64,000 nt of DNA, taken from NCBI GenBank assembly GCA_963665265.2, contig OY762224.2:806001-870000 (forward strand), given 5' to 3'. The notes beneath the pieces are model-generated. The model was not told where the DNA came from. It did no database searches and saw only the letters and a program-made list of their open reading frames with translations. The stretch comes from CAXXHQ01 sp963665265 (GTDB lineage Bacteria; Planctomycetota; Planctomycetia; Pirellulales; Thermoguttaceae). Below, in pieces: positions 43,435-52,765 of this stretch (positions are counted from its first letter, which is position 1; each line of letters starts with the position of its first letter). Position numbers and translations under genes: made by a program.

Positions 43435-45663
43435 ATGAATTCGCTTGAAACCGCTCCGACGCCGCAATTAGAACGCAATAAGACCGCGTCGCCCGAACCG
43501 ATGAAGCAGCGTCCGACAGAAGCCCCGAACGGTTTTGAATGCCCTCGCTGTAAAACCGCCTACGATTTCGACCAGAAGTTCTGCGGCGAATGCGGCGAAC
43601 GTCTTTGGGCGGAGTGTTCGGTTTGCGGACGAACGAACGACTTGCACCGAAAGTATTGCGGAGGTTGCGGCGCGTATCTTTGCCTTGCGACGGAAAGCCA
43701 ACAAGCAGCGTTCGAGGAGGCGTGGGAAAACGCCCGCCAGTTGCGAGAAAACTGCCGGTTCGACGAAGCGCTCGAAATCTACAGATCGCTGATTAATGAC
43801 GAGGGATTGGCGGTCCGGGATTTAACGGCGAGCACGCAAAAACTAATTCGCGAATGCGCTTTCGAACGCGATCAGTTGCAAAGGGAGGCGAAGGAAGCGG
43901 GCGAACTAGCGTGGCAATGCTTGCAACGACACGAATTCCTTGAAGCGAAAGAGCTGATCGAGAAACTACCCCGGCCGATGATCACGGAGGAGCTTCGCCA
44001 AACGTATAGAGAGGCACGGCAAGGCCTTGCGACGATCGCTAAACTCAAGGAATCGTTGCTGACGAAATCGGAGGCCCCGTTTTCAATCGAATTGCTTGGC
44101 CAATTAGCTCAACTGTTGAATTTGTTGCCCGACGATACCCTGGGCCTCGACATGGCCGTCCGGCTAAGGAAGGAATTGGTTCGCCATGTGAACGGCTTAC
44201 TTGCGGCGAACCAGTACGACGCGGCGATGAAACTGATCTTCAAAACGCCGGCGATCATGCTCGACGAATCGACGAATGAATTGGTCGATCGGGTGAGGGA
44301 GCTGAATTGGCTGGCTTGGGATCTGCGGCGCTCCCCTTCGGCCGATATGACCCTCCTTGCGATTGCCGATCGTTTCCGCAAACTCTCGCCGAAAGATGAA
44401 AAAGTCGCCGAAGCGTATCGAGCGCTAGAGGCTCGATTGCGGAAGGCGAAGGAGTCGGGCGAAACGCGAGTCTCGTGGGCGACGCCGCCGGAACGGACGC
44501 TTCTTGGGCCGCCGATTCGCGGTTTCGAGAAATTGGAACGAATCCTCGTCGACTCCGAACTTGCCGCGGCGCCCTTTCGAGAACAGCCGGGCCGATTCGC
44601 CGTCGCCGTCGGTTTGGCTCTTCAAGGTCTCGACGTCGCTCCGATTCGCTGCAACTTCGTGCAAAAAGAAGAGTCGTTGCTAAAGAAAATCACCTCGGTG
44701 AAGATCGGGCGAAAGCCGAACTTGGCGTGGGGAATCGATATCGGCTCTCAATCGCTCAAAGCGGTGAGGATGCGAATGGACGCAAAAACTTCAAAGGCGG
44801 TCGTCGAAGCCGTAGTTTGCGTCGAACATCGCAAGCCGCTTGGACATACCGGGAACGAAAAGGAGTATTTCGAGGTCGTCGGCGAAAGCCTCAAACCATT
44901 TTTAGAAAATCAGAAGTTGGAGAACTCGGTCGTGTGTTTGGGGGTCTCGGCGATGAAGTTCGTTTTCCGGCAATTTGATTTGCCGGCGGGCGACCCGTCG
45001 AAAATTCCGCCGACCGTGGAGTTTGAAGCGAAACGCCTTTTCCCGCTCCCGCTTCAAGACTTAGCTTGGGATTACTTGGATTTTCCCTCGCCCCATTTGA
45101 CGCGGTCGAAGAAGCCGCAACGTGCGATTACTTTGGCTGGCACGCGAATCCAGAACCTGAAAAGTCGGTTGAAGTCCCTTGCAGCTTTGGGACTAAAGCC
45201 CGACGTCGTTCAATGCGACGCGATGGCGTTGTACAATTTCGCGGCCTTTAATTTCTTCCCGGTCGCGGCGGAGAAAGCCGAAACAGCGACGCCGGACGAT
45301 CCGGCGCTTGCGCTAATCAATCTCGGATCCGATTCGATGAATTTCGTCGTTTGCTCGCCGCGGATGTTTTGGTCACGAAATTTCTCGATTGGCGCAGATC
45401 GGCTGAATCGCCTTTTGGTAAGTCAATTCAAGCTGACGCTTTCTCAGGCGGAGAAATGGAAACGCGAGCCGACCGTCTCTCCCGATTTGGGGAATCTGTT
45501 TGAAACCATGCAGTCGGGGTTTTCCGACCTGGGCCAGTCGATTTTGGAAGGGGCCACAGCCTATCGAAAAGCGTTTCCGAACCAAGCGATCAACGATTAT
45601 TTGATTGTCGGGGGCGGATATCTCATGCACGGTCTAATGCGGTTTCTTTGGTTTGAACGTTGA
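43435..45663 (+). CDS. double zinc-ribbon protein fused to PilM-like actin fold
   Basis: 742 residues. Residues 36-78 hold two zinc ribbons (Cys 36, 39, 50, 53 and 61, 64, 75, 78). A helical region runs to about 350. From residue 432 to the end is a PilM/FtsA-like ATPase (WGIDIGSQSLKAVRM, FEAKRLFPLPLQDLAWDY, LINLGSDSMNFVV, YLIVGGGYLMHGL). That domain stops right after the GGG motif, about 40-50 residues early. A segment looking like the missing C-terminal piece (GRFAVAVGLALQGLDVAPIR) lies before it at about 386-407. The order suggests a permuted or partly duplicated PilM. It is between a lipoprotein and a secretin gene. Confidence 0.78.
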   Translation: MNSLETAPTPQLERNKTASPEPMKQRPTEAPNGFECPRCKTAYDFDQKFCGECGERLWAECSVCGRTNDLHRKYCGGCGAYLCLATESQQAAFEEAWENARQLRENCRFDEALEIYRSLINDEGLAVRDLTASTQKLIRECAFERDQLQREAKEAGELAWQCLQRHEFLEAKELIEKLPRPMITEELRQTYREARQGLATIAKLKESLLTKSEAPFSIELLGQLAQLLNLLPDDTLGLDMAVRLRKELVRHVNGLLAANQYDAAMKLIFKTPAIMLDESTNELVDRVRELNWLAWDLRRSPSADMTLLAIADRFRKLSPKDEKVAEAYRALEARLRKAKESGETRVSWATPPERTLLGPPIRGFEKLERILVDSELAAAPFREQPGRFAVAVGLALQGLDVAPIRCNFVQKEESLLKKITSVKIGRKPNLAWGIDIGSQSLKAVRMRMDAKTSKAVVEAVVCVEHRKPLGHTGNEKEYFEVVGESLKPFLENQKLENSVVCLGVSAMKFVFRQFDLPAGDPSKIPPTVEFEAKRLFPLPLQDLAWDYLDFPSPHLTRSKKPQRAITLAGTRIQNLKSRLKSLAALGLKPDVVQCDAMALYNFAAFNFFPVAAEKAETATPDDPALALINLGSDSMNFVVCSPRMFWSRNFSIGADRLNRLLVSQFKLTLSQAEKWKREPTVSPDLGNLFETMQSGFSDLGQSILEGATAYRKAFPNQAINDYLIVGGGYLMHGLMRFLWFER

Positions 45664-45930
45664 GCGGAATTGGGTATTTGTTTTGTATATTTCCTATCCT
45701 GTCTATTGTGACTGGATATTGTTGGGCAGGTCTGTATAAAACCATCTCTGTTATTTGCTGTCTTTCCTATAGTCGCTATCCATCTTAACGGGAAATCTTT
45801 TTGTATTTTTTGGGTGTAGAGTTACGAAGACTTTGTCGATTATTTGCGTTACATGGACTGCGCCGGGATTGCTGGCGCATGGTCTGTCATACAAAGTTGG
45901 GGGGGAAACCAACAAAATGACAACGCAAAC
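45664..45930. other. AT-rich leader of the secretin gene
   Basis: About 265 bp, clearly richer in A+T than its neighbours, with T-rich plus-strand tracts near 45680-45700 and 45797-45812. An 18-codon frame (45917-45973) follows GGGGGGGAAACC and could be a leader peptide, but it has no recognisable features. A promoter is likely here; the hexamers are not clear enough to name. Confidence 0.4.
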
Positions 45931-48900
45931 ATGGCTACATTATCAACGCTTTGCGGAAACGTCGCCTGCTTAGACGCCCAAACGACGGCGGTCGGATCTT
46001 CGGCGCAATATCAAATTGGCCAAAAGGGCGGCGCAGCCCTTCGGACGTGGGGCAAGGTTTTCAGGCCTCGACTCATGGCCATCCGATTCCTTGGGCTGCT
46101 GGCCATCTCATTAGCAAGCGCCGGTATTTGCCGAGCTGCTGAAGAGCCGCAGGTGAAGGCGTACGCTTGCCCCGCCTCGCAAGTGGATGCGGTAGCCAAC
46201 AAGCTTCGCGCCGCCTATCCCGGCGATTCGGTTCGAATCTTTCCGGACGCTCGGACAGCCCAAGTTCTCGTCCAGGCGCCGGCCAAAATTCAAACTCGAA
46301 TTGAAAAGCAAATGGGCGAGTTAACGGCGAAGGAGCCCGCTGCGGCGACGAACGACGTTTCCCGCACAGTTTCTTTGAAGCACCTAACGGCCGATCAATT
46401 GGAATCGCAACTTCGCGGGGCGCTTGGGGCGAGGCTGACTGCCTCGAGCGCGGCTCCTCCGGGGACAAGCCGCTATCGGATCGCCTTGGCGAAAGGGTCG
46501 AGCGTTGAATTATCGATTGATCGCAGTTCAAATTTAGTCGCCATGCAAGGCGAAAGCGCGTCGCTTACATCCCTTGCCCGCCTAATCGAGTTGATCGACA
46601 ACGGCGGGAAATCGGCCTCCGGCGCGACCGAAATGATTCCCTTCCAGACGGCCAAGCCGCAAGATATGCGAAAAGCGGTCGACGCCATGCGTTTGAATAT
46701 GTCGGCCGGGCAGAGCAATCCTCGCATGCCGATGGTGATGCAGATATTGAACGATTCGACAGGGACGGCGGCCCAGCAGCAAGACGAAGAGGGCGCGAAG
46801 CAAAACCTAGCCGACTCGGTGACAGGAAAGGCCGGTTTGGTCGGTTCGGTTCAAGTCGAGATGCTCGACGGAATCGACGTGATCGTGGTTCGCGGGCATC
46901 GCAAGGACGTGGATCAAATTTCGGCGATTATTAATCAAATCGAGCAATTGAGCGCTCAGACCGAGCCTTCAATCGAGATTTGCTTTTTGCAAAACGTGAA
47001 TTGCGAGGCGTTGACCGACGTCATTCGTCCTTTGTATGAAGAGATTTTCCTGCCGCGTCAAGGCGGCGTAAGCATGACTCCGTTGGTGAAGCCGAACGCG
47101 ATTTTGTTCGTCGGCCGCAAGGAAAACGTGCAAACGGCGCTCGATCTCGTGAAGAAGTTGGACAACCCCGTCTCGCCGGACGGCGAATTCCGCGTCTTTC
47201 GCTTGAAGCACGCTCCGGCCTCGACCGTGCAATCGACGATCGCGGATTTCTATTCGAGCCAGACGGGACTGAGCCTGCGGGTGCGGTTGACCTACGACTC
47301 GCGAACGAACTCGATCGTCGCGCAGGGCGGTCAACGCGACTTGCTCGAAGTGAACGAGTTGATTAAGCGATTGGACACGACGAAATCGGATTCGGTCAAC
47401 GAACTCCGCGTTTTTCAATTGCAGCATACATTAGCCTCCGATTTGTCCTCGATTATCGAGACCGCGCTTGGCGGTCAGTCGTCGAGCGGCTCAGGGTCGG
47501 CCGTTAGCGTCGGCGGGACCGGCGGGAACGCACAGCAACGCTCCGGAACCGCAGGTTCGTCGAGTTCTTCGTCCTCGGGCCAGCGCGCCGCCATGCTACG
47601 ATTTCTGACCGTCGACGCCAAAGGCAAGAAGTACATTGAGTCGGGCTTGCTGAACGACGTGACCGTTACGGCCGATTCGCGGTCGAACGCCTTGGTCGTA
47701 TCGGCGCCGGCGGAGAGCATGGAGTTAATTTCGGCGTTGATTCGCCAATTGGACAACATGCCGGCCGTCGAAACGCAAATCAAGGTCTTTACGATCGTCA
47801 ACGGCGACGCCTCGACGTTGCTCACGATGTTGCAGAACTTATTCGGAACGACGACGACCCAAGCGGGCGGCGGCTACGGCGGCGGAGGATCGAACAATCA
47901 GCTTCCGTTCATGACCTCGTCGTCGGAAGGCTCCGGTTCGTTGGCCACGTTACGGTTCGCCGTGGACGCGAGAACGAATAGCATCATCGCCTCCGGCTCG
48001 GCCGGCGATCTCGGCATCGTCGAGGCGATTCTCACTCGGTTGGACGACAGCGACGTGCAGCATCGCAAGAGCGTCGTCTATCGGCTGAAAAACTCCTACG
48101 CCGCCGACGTGGCTCAAGCTTTGAACAGCTACTTAAACAGCGAACAACAGATTCAGCAGAGCAACACCACGCTTTACAGCGCTTTCGAGCAAATGGAGCG
48201 CGAAGTGGTGATCGTATCGGAAGCGGTTAGCAATAGCTTGATCATATCGGCCACGCCTCGGTTCTACGGCGAGATCATCGACCTCGTCAAGAAGATCGAC
48301 GAACGGCCGCCGATGGTCGTGATTCAAGTCCTTATCGCCGAAGTGACGTTAAACAACACGGACGAATTCGGCGTCGAATTGGGTCTGCAAGACGGTTTAT
48401 TGTTTGATCGAAGCTCGGCTTCGACGAGCACCGGAGCATCGACTCTATCTCCTGGATACTTGTTTAACAACCAACCGTTGGGCAATAGCGCCAACGCGGC
48501 CAATTCGCGTAACGTCGGCGGGCAAGGCTTGTCGAACTTCTCGCTGGGACGCACGGACAGCGATCTCGGCTACGGCGGATTCGTCTTCTCGGCCTCGAGC
48601 GAAAGCGTCAGCGTTTTGCTCCGCGCCTTGTCCGTCTGCAATCGGTTGGAAGTATTGAGCCGGCCGCAAGTGACGGCCCTCGACAACCAACAAGCCTACG
48701 TGAAGGTCGGTCAAAGCATACCGCTCATTACCGGCTCGACCGCCGGTACGAACGGACAAACAAATAACTTCGATTGGAAAGACATCGGTCTTATTCTTCA
48801 AGTAACGCCGCGCGTGACGCCGGACAATATGGTCGTGATGTCGATTTACGCCGAGAAGTCGGCGGTTTCGACGACGACGACGATACCGACGACGATCAAC

Positions 48901-49878
48901 GCGAGCGGGCAAGCGGTGAACACGCCGGCCATCGACAGCACGAACGCCAATACGGTCGTAAGTTCGATGAACGGTCAAACGATCGTCATCGGCGGTATGA
49001 TTTCGAAGAGTAAATCGGAATTTCACCGCAAGGTGCCGTGGTTCGGCGATTTGCCGGTGCTCGGCCGCTTGTTCCGCTACGACGGTCAGACCGACAAACG
49101 GAGCGAGTTGTTGATCATCATGACGCCGCACATCATCCGCAACGAAGAGGACGCCGAGAAGATCAAGCGAGTCGAAGCGGCTCGAATGAACTGGTGCCTT
49201 TGCGACGTGATCAAGATTAACGGCGACGACGACGGACTGCGAAAGCGAACCGGCGAATGGAGTGATTCGGAGACGCAAACGGTCTACCCGGACCGCGATC
49301 CGAAAGGCTTGCCGGAGCCGACGGTCGCTCCGAAGCCGGGCGATAAAGCTCCTGCCGGAACGCAGCAACCGCTGACGCCGCCGGAGCCCGATTTGAGTCC
49401 GTCGGCCCGAAACGGCGGGATCATCCGCCCGATGACCACGGAACCTATACAGAACGTGAGCGCGGCGAGCTATCAGCAAAACCCGGTCGGGAAAGGCGGA
49501 GGGAATCCCCAAGGCATGCGGCAACCTTACGGGCAAGGACAAAACGTCGCTCAACCGGCCGGATACTTCCAACCGAACGGTTCCGCCAACGCGGTCGCAC
49601 CGGCGAGTTATCCGCAGACGGCCGCGCCCAACGGGCAATACGCTCCTCAATACCCCGCTCCTGTCGGGCAAAATATTCCGCAAAACGCGCCGAACGGGCA
49701 GATCCCGGCGGCGAATCCGCAGAACGGACTTGGACCGCGCTATCAACAGCAAAGTTATCAAACGCCTTCGCCGGCGCAGAATAATCAATACGGGACGACG
49801 AATAATTATCCGGCGAACGCCCCGGTTTACGACGCCTCGTCGCAAGCGGTCGCACCGACCGGAACCTATTCGCGTTGA
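45931..49878 (+). CDS. secretin (type II secretion / type IV pilus-like outer-membrane channel)
   Basis: About 1315 residues from ATG 45931; a start at ATG 46075 would leave a clean signal peptide (AIRFLGLLAISLASAGICRA). Several N1-type ring domains follow, each with a V-x-G-x3-D-like pattern (IDVIVVRGHRKDVDQIS, NSIVAQGGQRDLLEVNELI, NALVVSAPAESMELISALI). The secretin core at about 815-1100 has VVIQVLIAEVTLNNTDEFG, VLSRPQVTALDNQQAYVKVG and VPWFGDLPVLGRLF. The tail, about the last 230 residues, is Gln/Pro/Asn-rich and disordered. With the PilM-like and DUF1559 proteins it probably forms an export or pilus-like apparatus. Confidence 0.9.
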   Translation: MATLSTLCGNVACLDAQTTAVGSSAQYQIGQKGGAALRTWGKVFRPRLMAIRFLGLLAISLASAGICRAAEEPQVKAYACPASQVDAVANKLRAAYPGDSVRIFPDARTAQVLVQAPAKIQTRIEKQMGELTAKEPAAATNDVSRTVSLKHLTADQLESQLRGALGARLTASSAAPPGTSRYRIALAKGSSVELSIDRSSNLVAMQGESASLTSLARLIELIDNGGKSASGATEMIPFQTAKPQDMRKAVDAMRLNMSAGQSNPRMPMVMQILNDSTGTAAQQQDEEGAKQNLADSVTGKAGLVGSVQVEMLDGIDVIVVRGHRKDVDQISAIINQIEQLSAQTEPSIEICFLQNVNCEALTDVIRPLYEEIFLPRQGGVSMTPLVKPNAILFVGRKENVQTALDLVKKLDNPVSPDGEFRVFRLKHAPASTVQSTIADFYSSQTGLSLRVRLTYDSRTNSIVAQGGQRDLLEVNELIKRLDTTKSDSVNELRVFQLQHTLASDLSSIIETALGGQSSSGSGSAVSVGGTGGNAQQRSGTAGSSSSSSSGQRAAMLRFLTVDAKGKKYIESGLLNDVTVTADSRSNALVVSAPAESMELISALIRQLDNMPAVETQIKVFTIVNGDASTLLTMLQNLFGTTTTQAGGGYGGGGSNNQLPFMTSSSEGSGSLATLRFAVDARTNSIIASGSAGDLGIVEAILTRLDDSDVQHRKSVVYRLKNSYAADVAQALNSYLNSEQQIQQSNTTLYSAFEQMEREVVIVSEAVSNSLIISATPRFYGEIIDLVKKIDERPPMVVIQVLIAEVTLNNTDEFGVELGLQDGLLFDRSSASTSTGASTLSPGYLFNNQPLGNSANAANSRNVGGQGLSNFSLGRTDSDLGYGGFVFSASSESVSVLLRALSVCNRLEVLSRPQVTALDNQQAYVKVGQSIPLITGSTAGTNGQTNNFDWKDIGLILQVTPRVTPDNMVVMSIYAEKSAVSTTTTIPTTINASGQAVNTPAIDSTNANTVVSSMNGQTIVIGGMISKSKSEFHRKVPWFGDLPVLGRLFRYDGQTDKRSELLIIMTPHIIRNEEDAEKIKRVEAARMNWCLCDVIKINGDDDGLRKRTGEWSDSETQTVYPDRDPKGLPEPTVAPKPGDKAPAGTQQPLTPPEPDLSPSARNGGIIRPMTTEPIQNVSAASYQQNPVGKGGGNPQGMRQPYGQGQNVAQPAGYFQPNGSANAVAPASYPQTAAPNGQYAPQYPAPVGQNIPQNAPNGQIPAANPQNGLGPRYQQQSYQTPSPAQNNQYGTTNNYPANAPVYDASSQAVAPTGTYSR

Positions 49879-49936
49879 TCTCGTCGTCCTTTCGTCTCTC
49901 TTGTCCTTTTGAAAACGCTTGGTCGCTGGTGGAAAC

Positions 49937-51202
49937 ATGAACGCCTTCGGTCGCACAATATTCGCTTCGTTCACTCTCGGAATCGCGGTCGCCATGAGCG
50001 GTTGCTCGACGTTGAAAGTCGACAAGCCGGATGTTTGGCCGTTGAACGTCTACGAGAAGTCCGACTCGCCCACGAAAGTGTCGGCGGTTTGGTCGGACAC
50101 GATCTACTACCAACCGAATCAGACGCCGACGCGCGGATTCGGCGGGCGGATCATGTTCTACGAAGGCGATAAGAAAGAGTCGGTCAAAATTGACGGCGAA
50201 CTGACGGTTTACGCCTTCGAGGAAAAAGGCGAAAAGAGCGAGGACAAGGTTCGTCCCGACCGCAAGTTCGTCTTCACGAGCGAAGAGCTCGCCAAGCATT
50301 ACAGCAAGTCGAAGATCGGCCATTCGTATAGCGTATGGCTCCCTTGGGATGACGCGGGCGGCGATCAGAAGACGATCAGTTTGATCGTGCGTTTCGCGCC
50401 GAAGAAGGGAAGCGTTTTGGTCGGCGACCAGACGAAGCAAGTTTTGCCGGGCGCCACGCCTCTTGAAGACGCGAAGACCGAATCGGTCGCTCGATCGATT
50501 CGCGAGATGACGCAACGAAACGGTCAACCGGAAATCAATACTGCAGGCGCGGCGTCGGGGGGCGTCGCGCCTGTCGGATATAACGCGGCGTTTTCGGGCT
50601 CCAGCGCCGAGCAAGCCCAATGGGCGTCGTACTCGAGCCCGATCAACGCCGGAGCCGCGAAGCGGATGGTGACGACCACCTTCGACGTTCCGCCGAGCGC
50701 GGGCATGGCATCGGCGAACGGAATGGGCGGAGCCCCGACGGCGAACGGCGGAGGAGTAACGCCGGCTTCGTATCAAGAGCCCGTGCTGGGCGGTCAACAG
50801 CAACCGGCCGCTCAAAACGGCGCCCCCGTCATGCAACGACCGATGAACGCCGGGCAACGTAGCGAGCCCGGCCGACGCCAAGCAAGCTTCTACAATCAGA
50901 CGAACAACTTCTATCAGCAGCAACCGATGCCGCAATCGCATCAACAAATGAATGCGGCTCGACCCGCCAAGCCGGCCGAGGAGAACGCGGCGAGAGAAGC
51001 TACTTCGCGTCGATATGGAGAGTTGAATCTGTCCGGACTTTCAATTCGTTCCGCACCTCTTGAACGCCAGGCTCAAGCATCGCAATACGCTCCGCAAGCT
51101 GGCGGTCGTGTTCCGACGCAACCGTGCCCCGAAGGGTCATCGTGCTCTTATCCTGGATCGCTTCAAACGGCGACAGGAAATGGATGCCCGGTAAATCCTT
51201 AA
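49937..51202 (+). CDS. lipoprotein with Gln/Pro-rich tail
   Basis: 421 residues. A signal peptide with lipobox AMSGC gives Cys23. A conserved-looking domain spans about 30-190 (VYEKSDSPTKVSAVWSDTIY, GGRIMFYEGDKKESVKIDG, VWLPWDDAGGDQKTISLIVR). A low-complexity tail follows. It lies 58 bp after the secretin gene and may be its pilotin-like or accessory partner; this is inference. Its last ~68 codons run antisense to the BON-domain gene, so the native end of this protein may lie earlier or the stop codon may have been lost. Confidence 0.7.
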   Translation: MNAFGRTIFASFTLGIAVAMSGCSTLKVDKPDVWPLNVYEKSDSPTKVSAVWSDTIYYQPNQTPTRGFGGRIMFYEGDKKESVKIDGELTVYAFEEKGEKSEDKVRPDRKFVFTSEELAKHYSKSKIGHSYSVWLPWDDAGGDQKTISLIVRFAPKKGSVLVGDQTKQVLPGATPLEDAKTESVARSIREMTQRNGQPEINTAGAASGGVAPVGYNAAFSGSSAEQAQWASYSSPINAGAAKRMVTTTFDVPPSAGMASANGMGGAPTANGGGVTPASYQEPVLGGQQQPAAQNGAPVMQRPMNAGQRSEPGRRQASFYNQTNNFYQQQPMPQSHQQMNAARPAKPAEENAAREATSRRYGELNLSGLSIRSAPLERQAQASQYAPQAGGRVPTQPCPEGSSCSYPGSLQTATGNGCPVNP

Positions 51203-51809
51203 CGCGATCGACGAACGACACGGTCGGAGCGGAGTAGCCCTTCGTCTCTTCGGTCGAGGCGACGGCCGGGCTTACGTTAGGCTTTTCGTTGGGATCGAAA
51301 CCGAGCACGATTTTTGAGCGAATCGTCGAAGTCCCGGAACGCGACGTGTTGCCCGTCGTTCCGTAGCCGGCATTTCCGCCGCGGTTGGCGTTCTGTCCGC
51401 CGCGAGTATTCGTGCCGCCGCGATTGTTCGAGCCGTAATTCATGCCGGTCGAAGATTGATTCTGGCCCGTGAGACCGCCGTATAACGACGCGGCGTTATT
51501 CTTCGCCTGGGAGCTTGTCGCGCCGACGAATCCGGAGGAGCCGGTGGACATGCCGTTCATTCCCGAGGACATGCCGCTCGACATGCCCGAAGACATGCCG
51601 CTCATTCCCGAGGACATGCCCGAAGACATGCCGCTGTTACTTCCGGAGAACGCGCTGCTCGTTTTGGACGACGACGAGGTCGAGGACATTCCGCCGGTGG
51701 TGCGAGCGCCGAACATGCTGCTCGAGGTGCTGCTCGTGGCGGCATAGCAAACGACTTGAGCGCAGAGAGCGAACGTGATGCAACCGAAGGCAAAAACATT
51801 GCGACGCAT
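51000..51809 (-). CDS. secreted BON-domain protein with Gly-Met-Ser repeats
   Basis: 269 residues. A signal peptide (about 1-24, ending VVCYA) leads into a Ser/Gly/Met-rich repeat region (about 25-95, many GMSS units) and an Asn/Gly-rich linker. A C-terminal BON domain spans about 220-265 (MTLRGTVASEHDRQLAERI, PGVQEVRNELKV), which binds lipid or envelope surfaces in related proteins. The start ATG 51809 has AGGAGG upstream. The BON domain lies wholly inside the 203-bp overlap with the convergent lipoprotein gene, so this strand is the better-supported coding strand there. Confidence 0.82.
   Translation of the reverse strand: MRRNVFAFGCITFALCAQVVCYAATSSTSSSMFGARTTGGMSSTSSSSKTSSAFSGSNSGMSSGMSSGMSGMSSGMSSGMSSGMNGMSTGSSGFVGATSSQAKNNAASLYGGLTGQNQSSTGMNYGSNNRGGTNTRGGQNANRGGNAGYGTTGNTSRSGTSTIRSKIVLGFDPNEKPNVSPAVASTEETKGYSAPTVSFVDRVKDLPGIHFLSPFEAIQDKSTMTLRGTVASEHDRQLAERIAMLEPGVQEVRNELKVRTDSTLHIDAK
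51541..51650 (-). repeat. codon-level tandem repeat inside the BON gene
   Basis: Imperfect 9-12 bp units built around GACATGCC on the plus strand encode repeated GMSS/GMSG/GMNG on the minus strand. Repeat number is likely to vary between strains by slippage. Confidence 0.75.
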
Positions 51810-52047
51810 AATTGGACTCGCCTCCTAACAGATAACGGCGACGGCGTTCCCTCACCCCGCTTACAGTCTATGGCGAAGCGAACGGTGGGGTCAATCTATC
51901 AAACGGGGGGGCTATTGAGTTAAACCCCGCAATCTTTATTTCAGATCGGTCGGCGTAACGGAAACAAAGCGTAATCTTGCTACGCCGCTTAAATTTTGCT
52001 TATTTTGCCGCGCAGAAGGCTCCGTCAAGGCCGTTTTTCGCCGGAAG

Positions 52048-52524
52048 CTACCGAGCGGAGTTGATTTGAAGGCGGAGGTTGTCAAAAAACGGTTCCCAGC
52101 TAGTTCCCTGAGCCGAAATGACGAATTGACGAGAATCCCCTTCAAGGACGTCGATTTGCACCTGGACATATCGGCGAGGAAGACATTTTTGGATTCGGTC
52201 GGCCCATTCGATCAGGGTCAGGCCGTCGCTCTCAAAATACTCGTCCGGGCCGAGGGCGAGAAACTCGTCGTCGTCTTTCAGGCGATAGGCGTCGAAGTGG
52301 TAAAGCATTTTCGAGCCGGCGTACTCTTGGGCCAAGACGAAAGTCGGACTGACGACGACGCCCGACTCAATCCCTAAGTTTTCGGCGATCGCTTGGACAA
52401 GCCGAGTCTTTCCGGCTCCGAGGGTTCCGATCAGAGCGACGGTCGTGCCCGAGGGGAGCGCTCGGGCTAATGCCGCGCCGAGCGCGGCGGTGTCGGATTC
52501 ACTGTTGGCGAAAAATTCGAGCAT
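52048..52524 (-). CDS. tsaE: tRNA threonylcarbamoyladenosine biosynthesis ATPase TsaE
   Basis: ATPase of the TsaBDE complex that makes t6A37 in tRNA; 158 residues, normal length. Walker A is GTLGAGKT within VALIGTLGAGKTRLVQAIAE. SPTFVLAQEY and the YHFDAYRL motif follow, then LTLIEWADRI, all diagnostic. The start ATG 52524 (MLEFFANSESDTAAL) fits the family; the open frame extends upstream to 52623 without similarity. tsaB and tsaD are not adjacent. Confidence 0.94.
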   Translation of the reverse strand: MLEFFANSESDTAALGAALARALPSGTTVALIGTLGAGKTRLVQAIAENLGIESGVVVSPTFVLAQEYAGSKMLYHFDAYRLKDDDEFLALGPDEYFESDGLTLIEWADRIQKCLPRRYVQVQIDVLEGDSRQFVISAQGTSWEPFFDNLRLQINSAR

Positions 52525-52660
52525 GACGTAAGCGGGCGAAAGGGGAGATGCAAAACCGCCATTATACAAAGAATTCCTGGACAATGCCGCCACCGTCGCA
52601 AAAGGGGGGCCGTAGAAGGGCATAGGGGATTGGGCGTAGGGGATAGGGTCGCAAAATGCG

Positions 52661-52753
52661 GCGACCTCTTCGAGGTCGATGATTGCAGGCGAGATACTTT
52701 TTTCCCCGGGTTGCTGCGCACCCGGGGCATATGGCCGGCATCCATTCAGGATG
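52661..52753 (+). repeat. multi-hairpin intergenic repeat, copy B
   Basis: Second copy of the three-hairpin repeat seen at 18407-18500: CGACCTC/GAGGTCG, CCCCGGGT/ACCCGGGG and CATCC/GGATG in the same order and orientation. It lies between tsaE and the large exported protein gene. Short frames through it are not genes. Confidence 0.8.
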
Positions 52754-52765
52754 CTTCTCGCGCAG

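Noticed and set aside
48445..50947. Long minus-strand frames (526 and 500 codons) opposite the secretin and lipoprotein genes
   Set aside because: The plus strand has clear secretin motifs and a lipobox; the minus frames are Arg-rich shadows without motifs.
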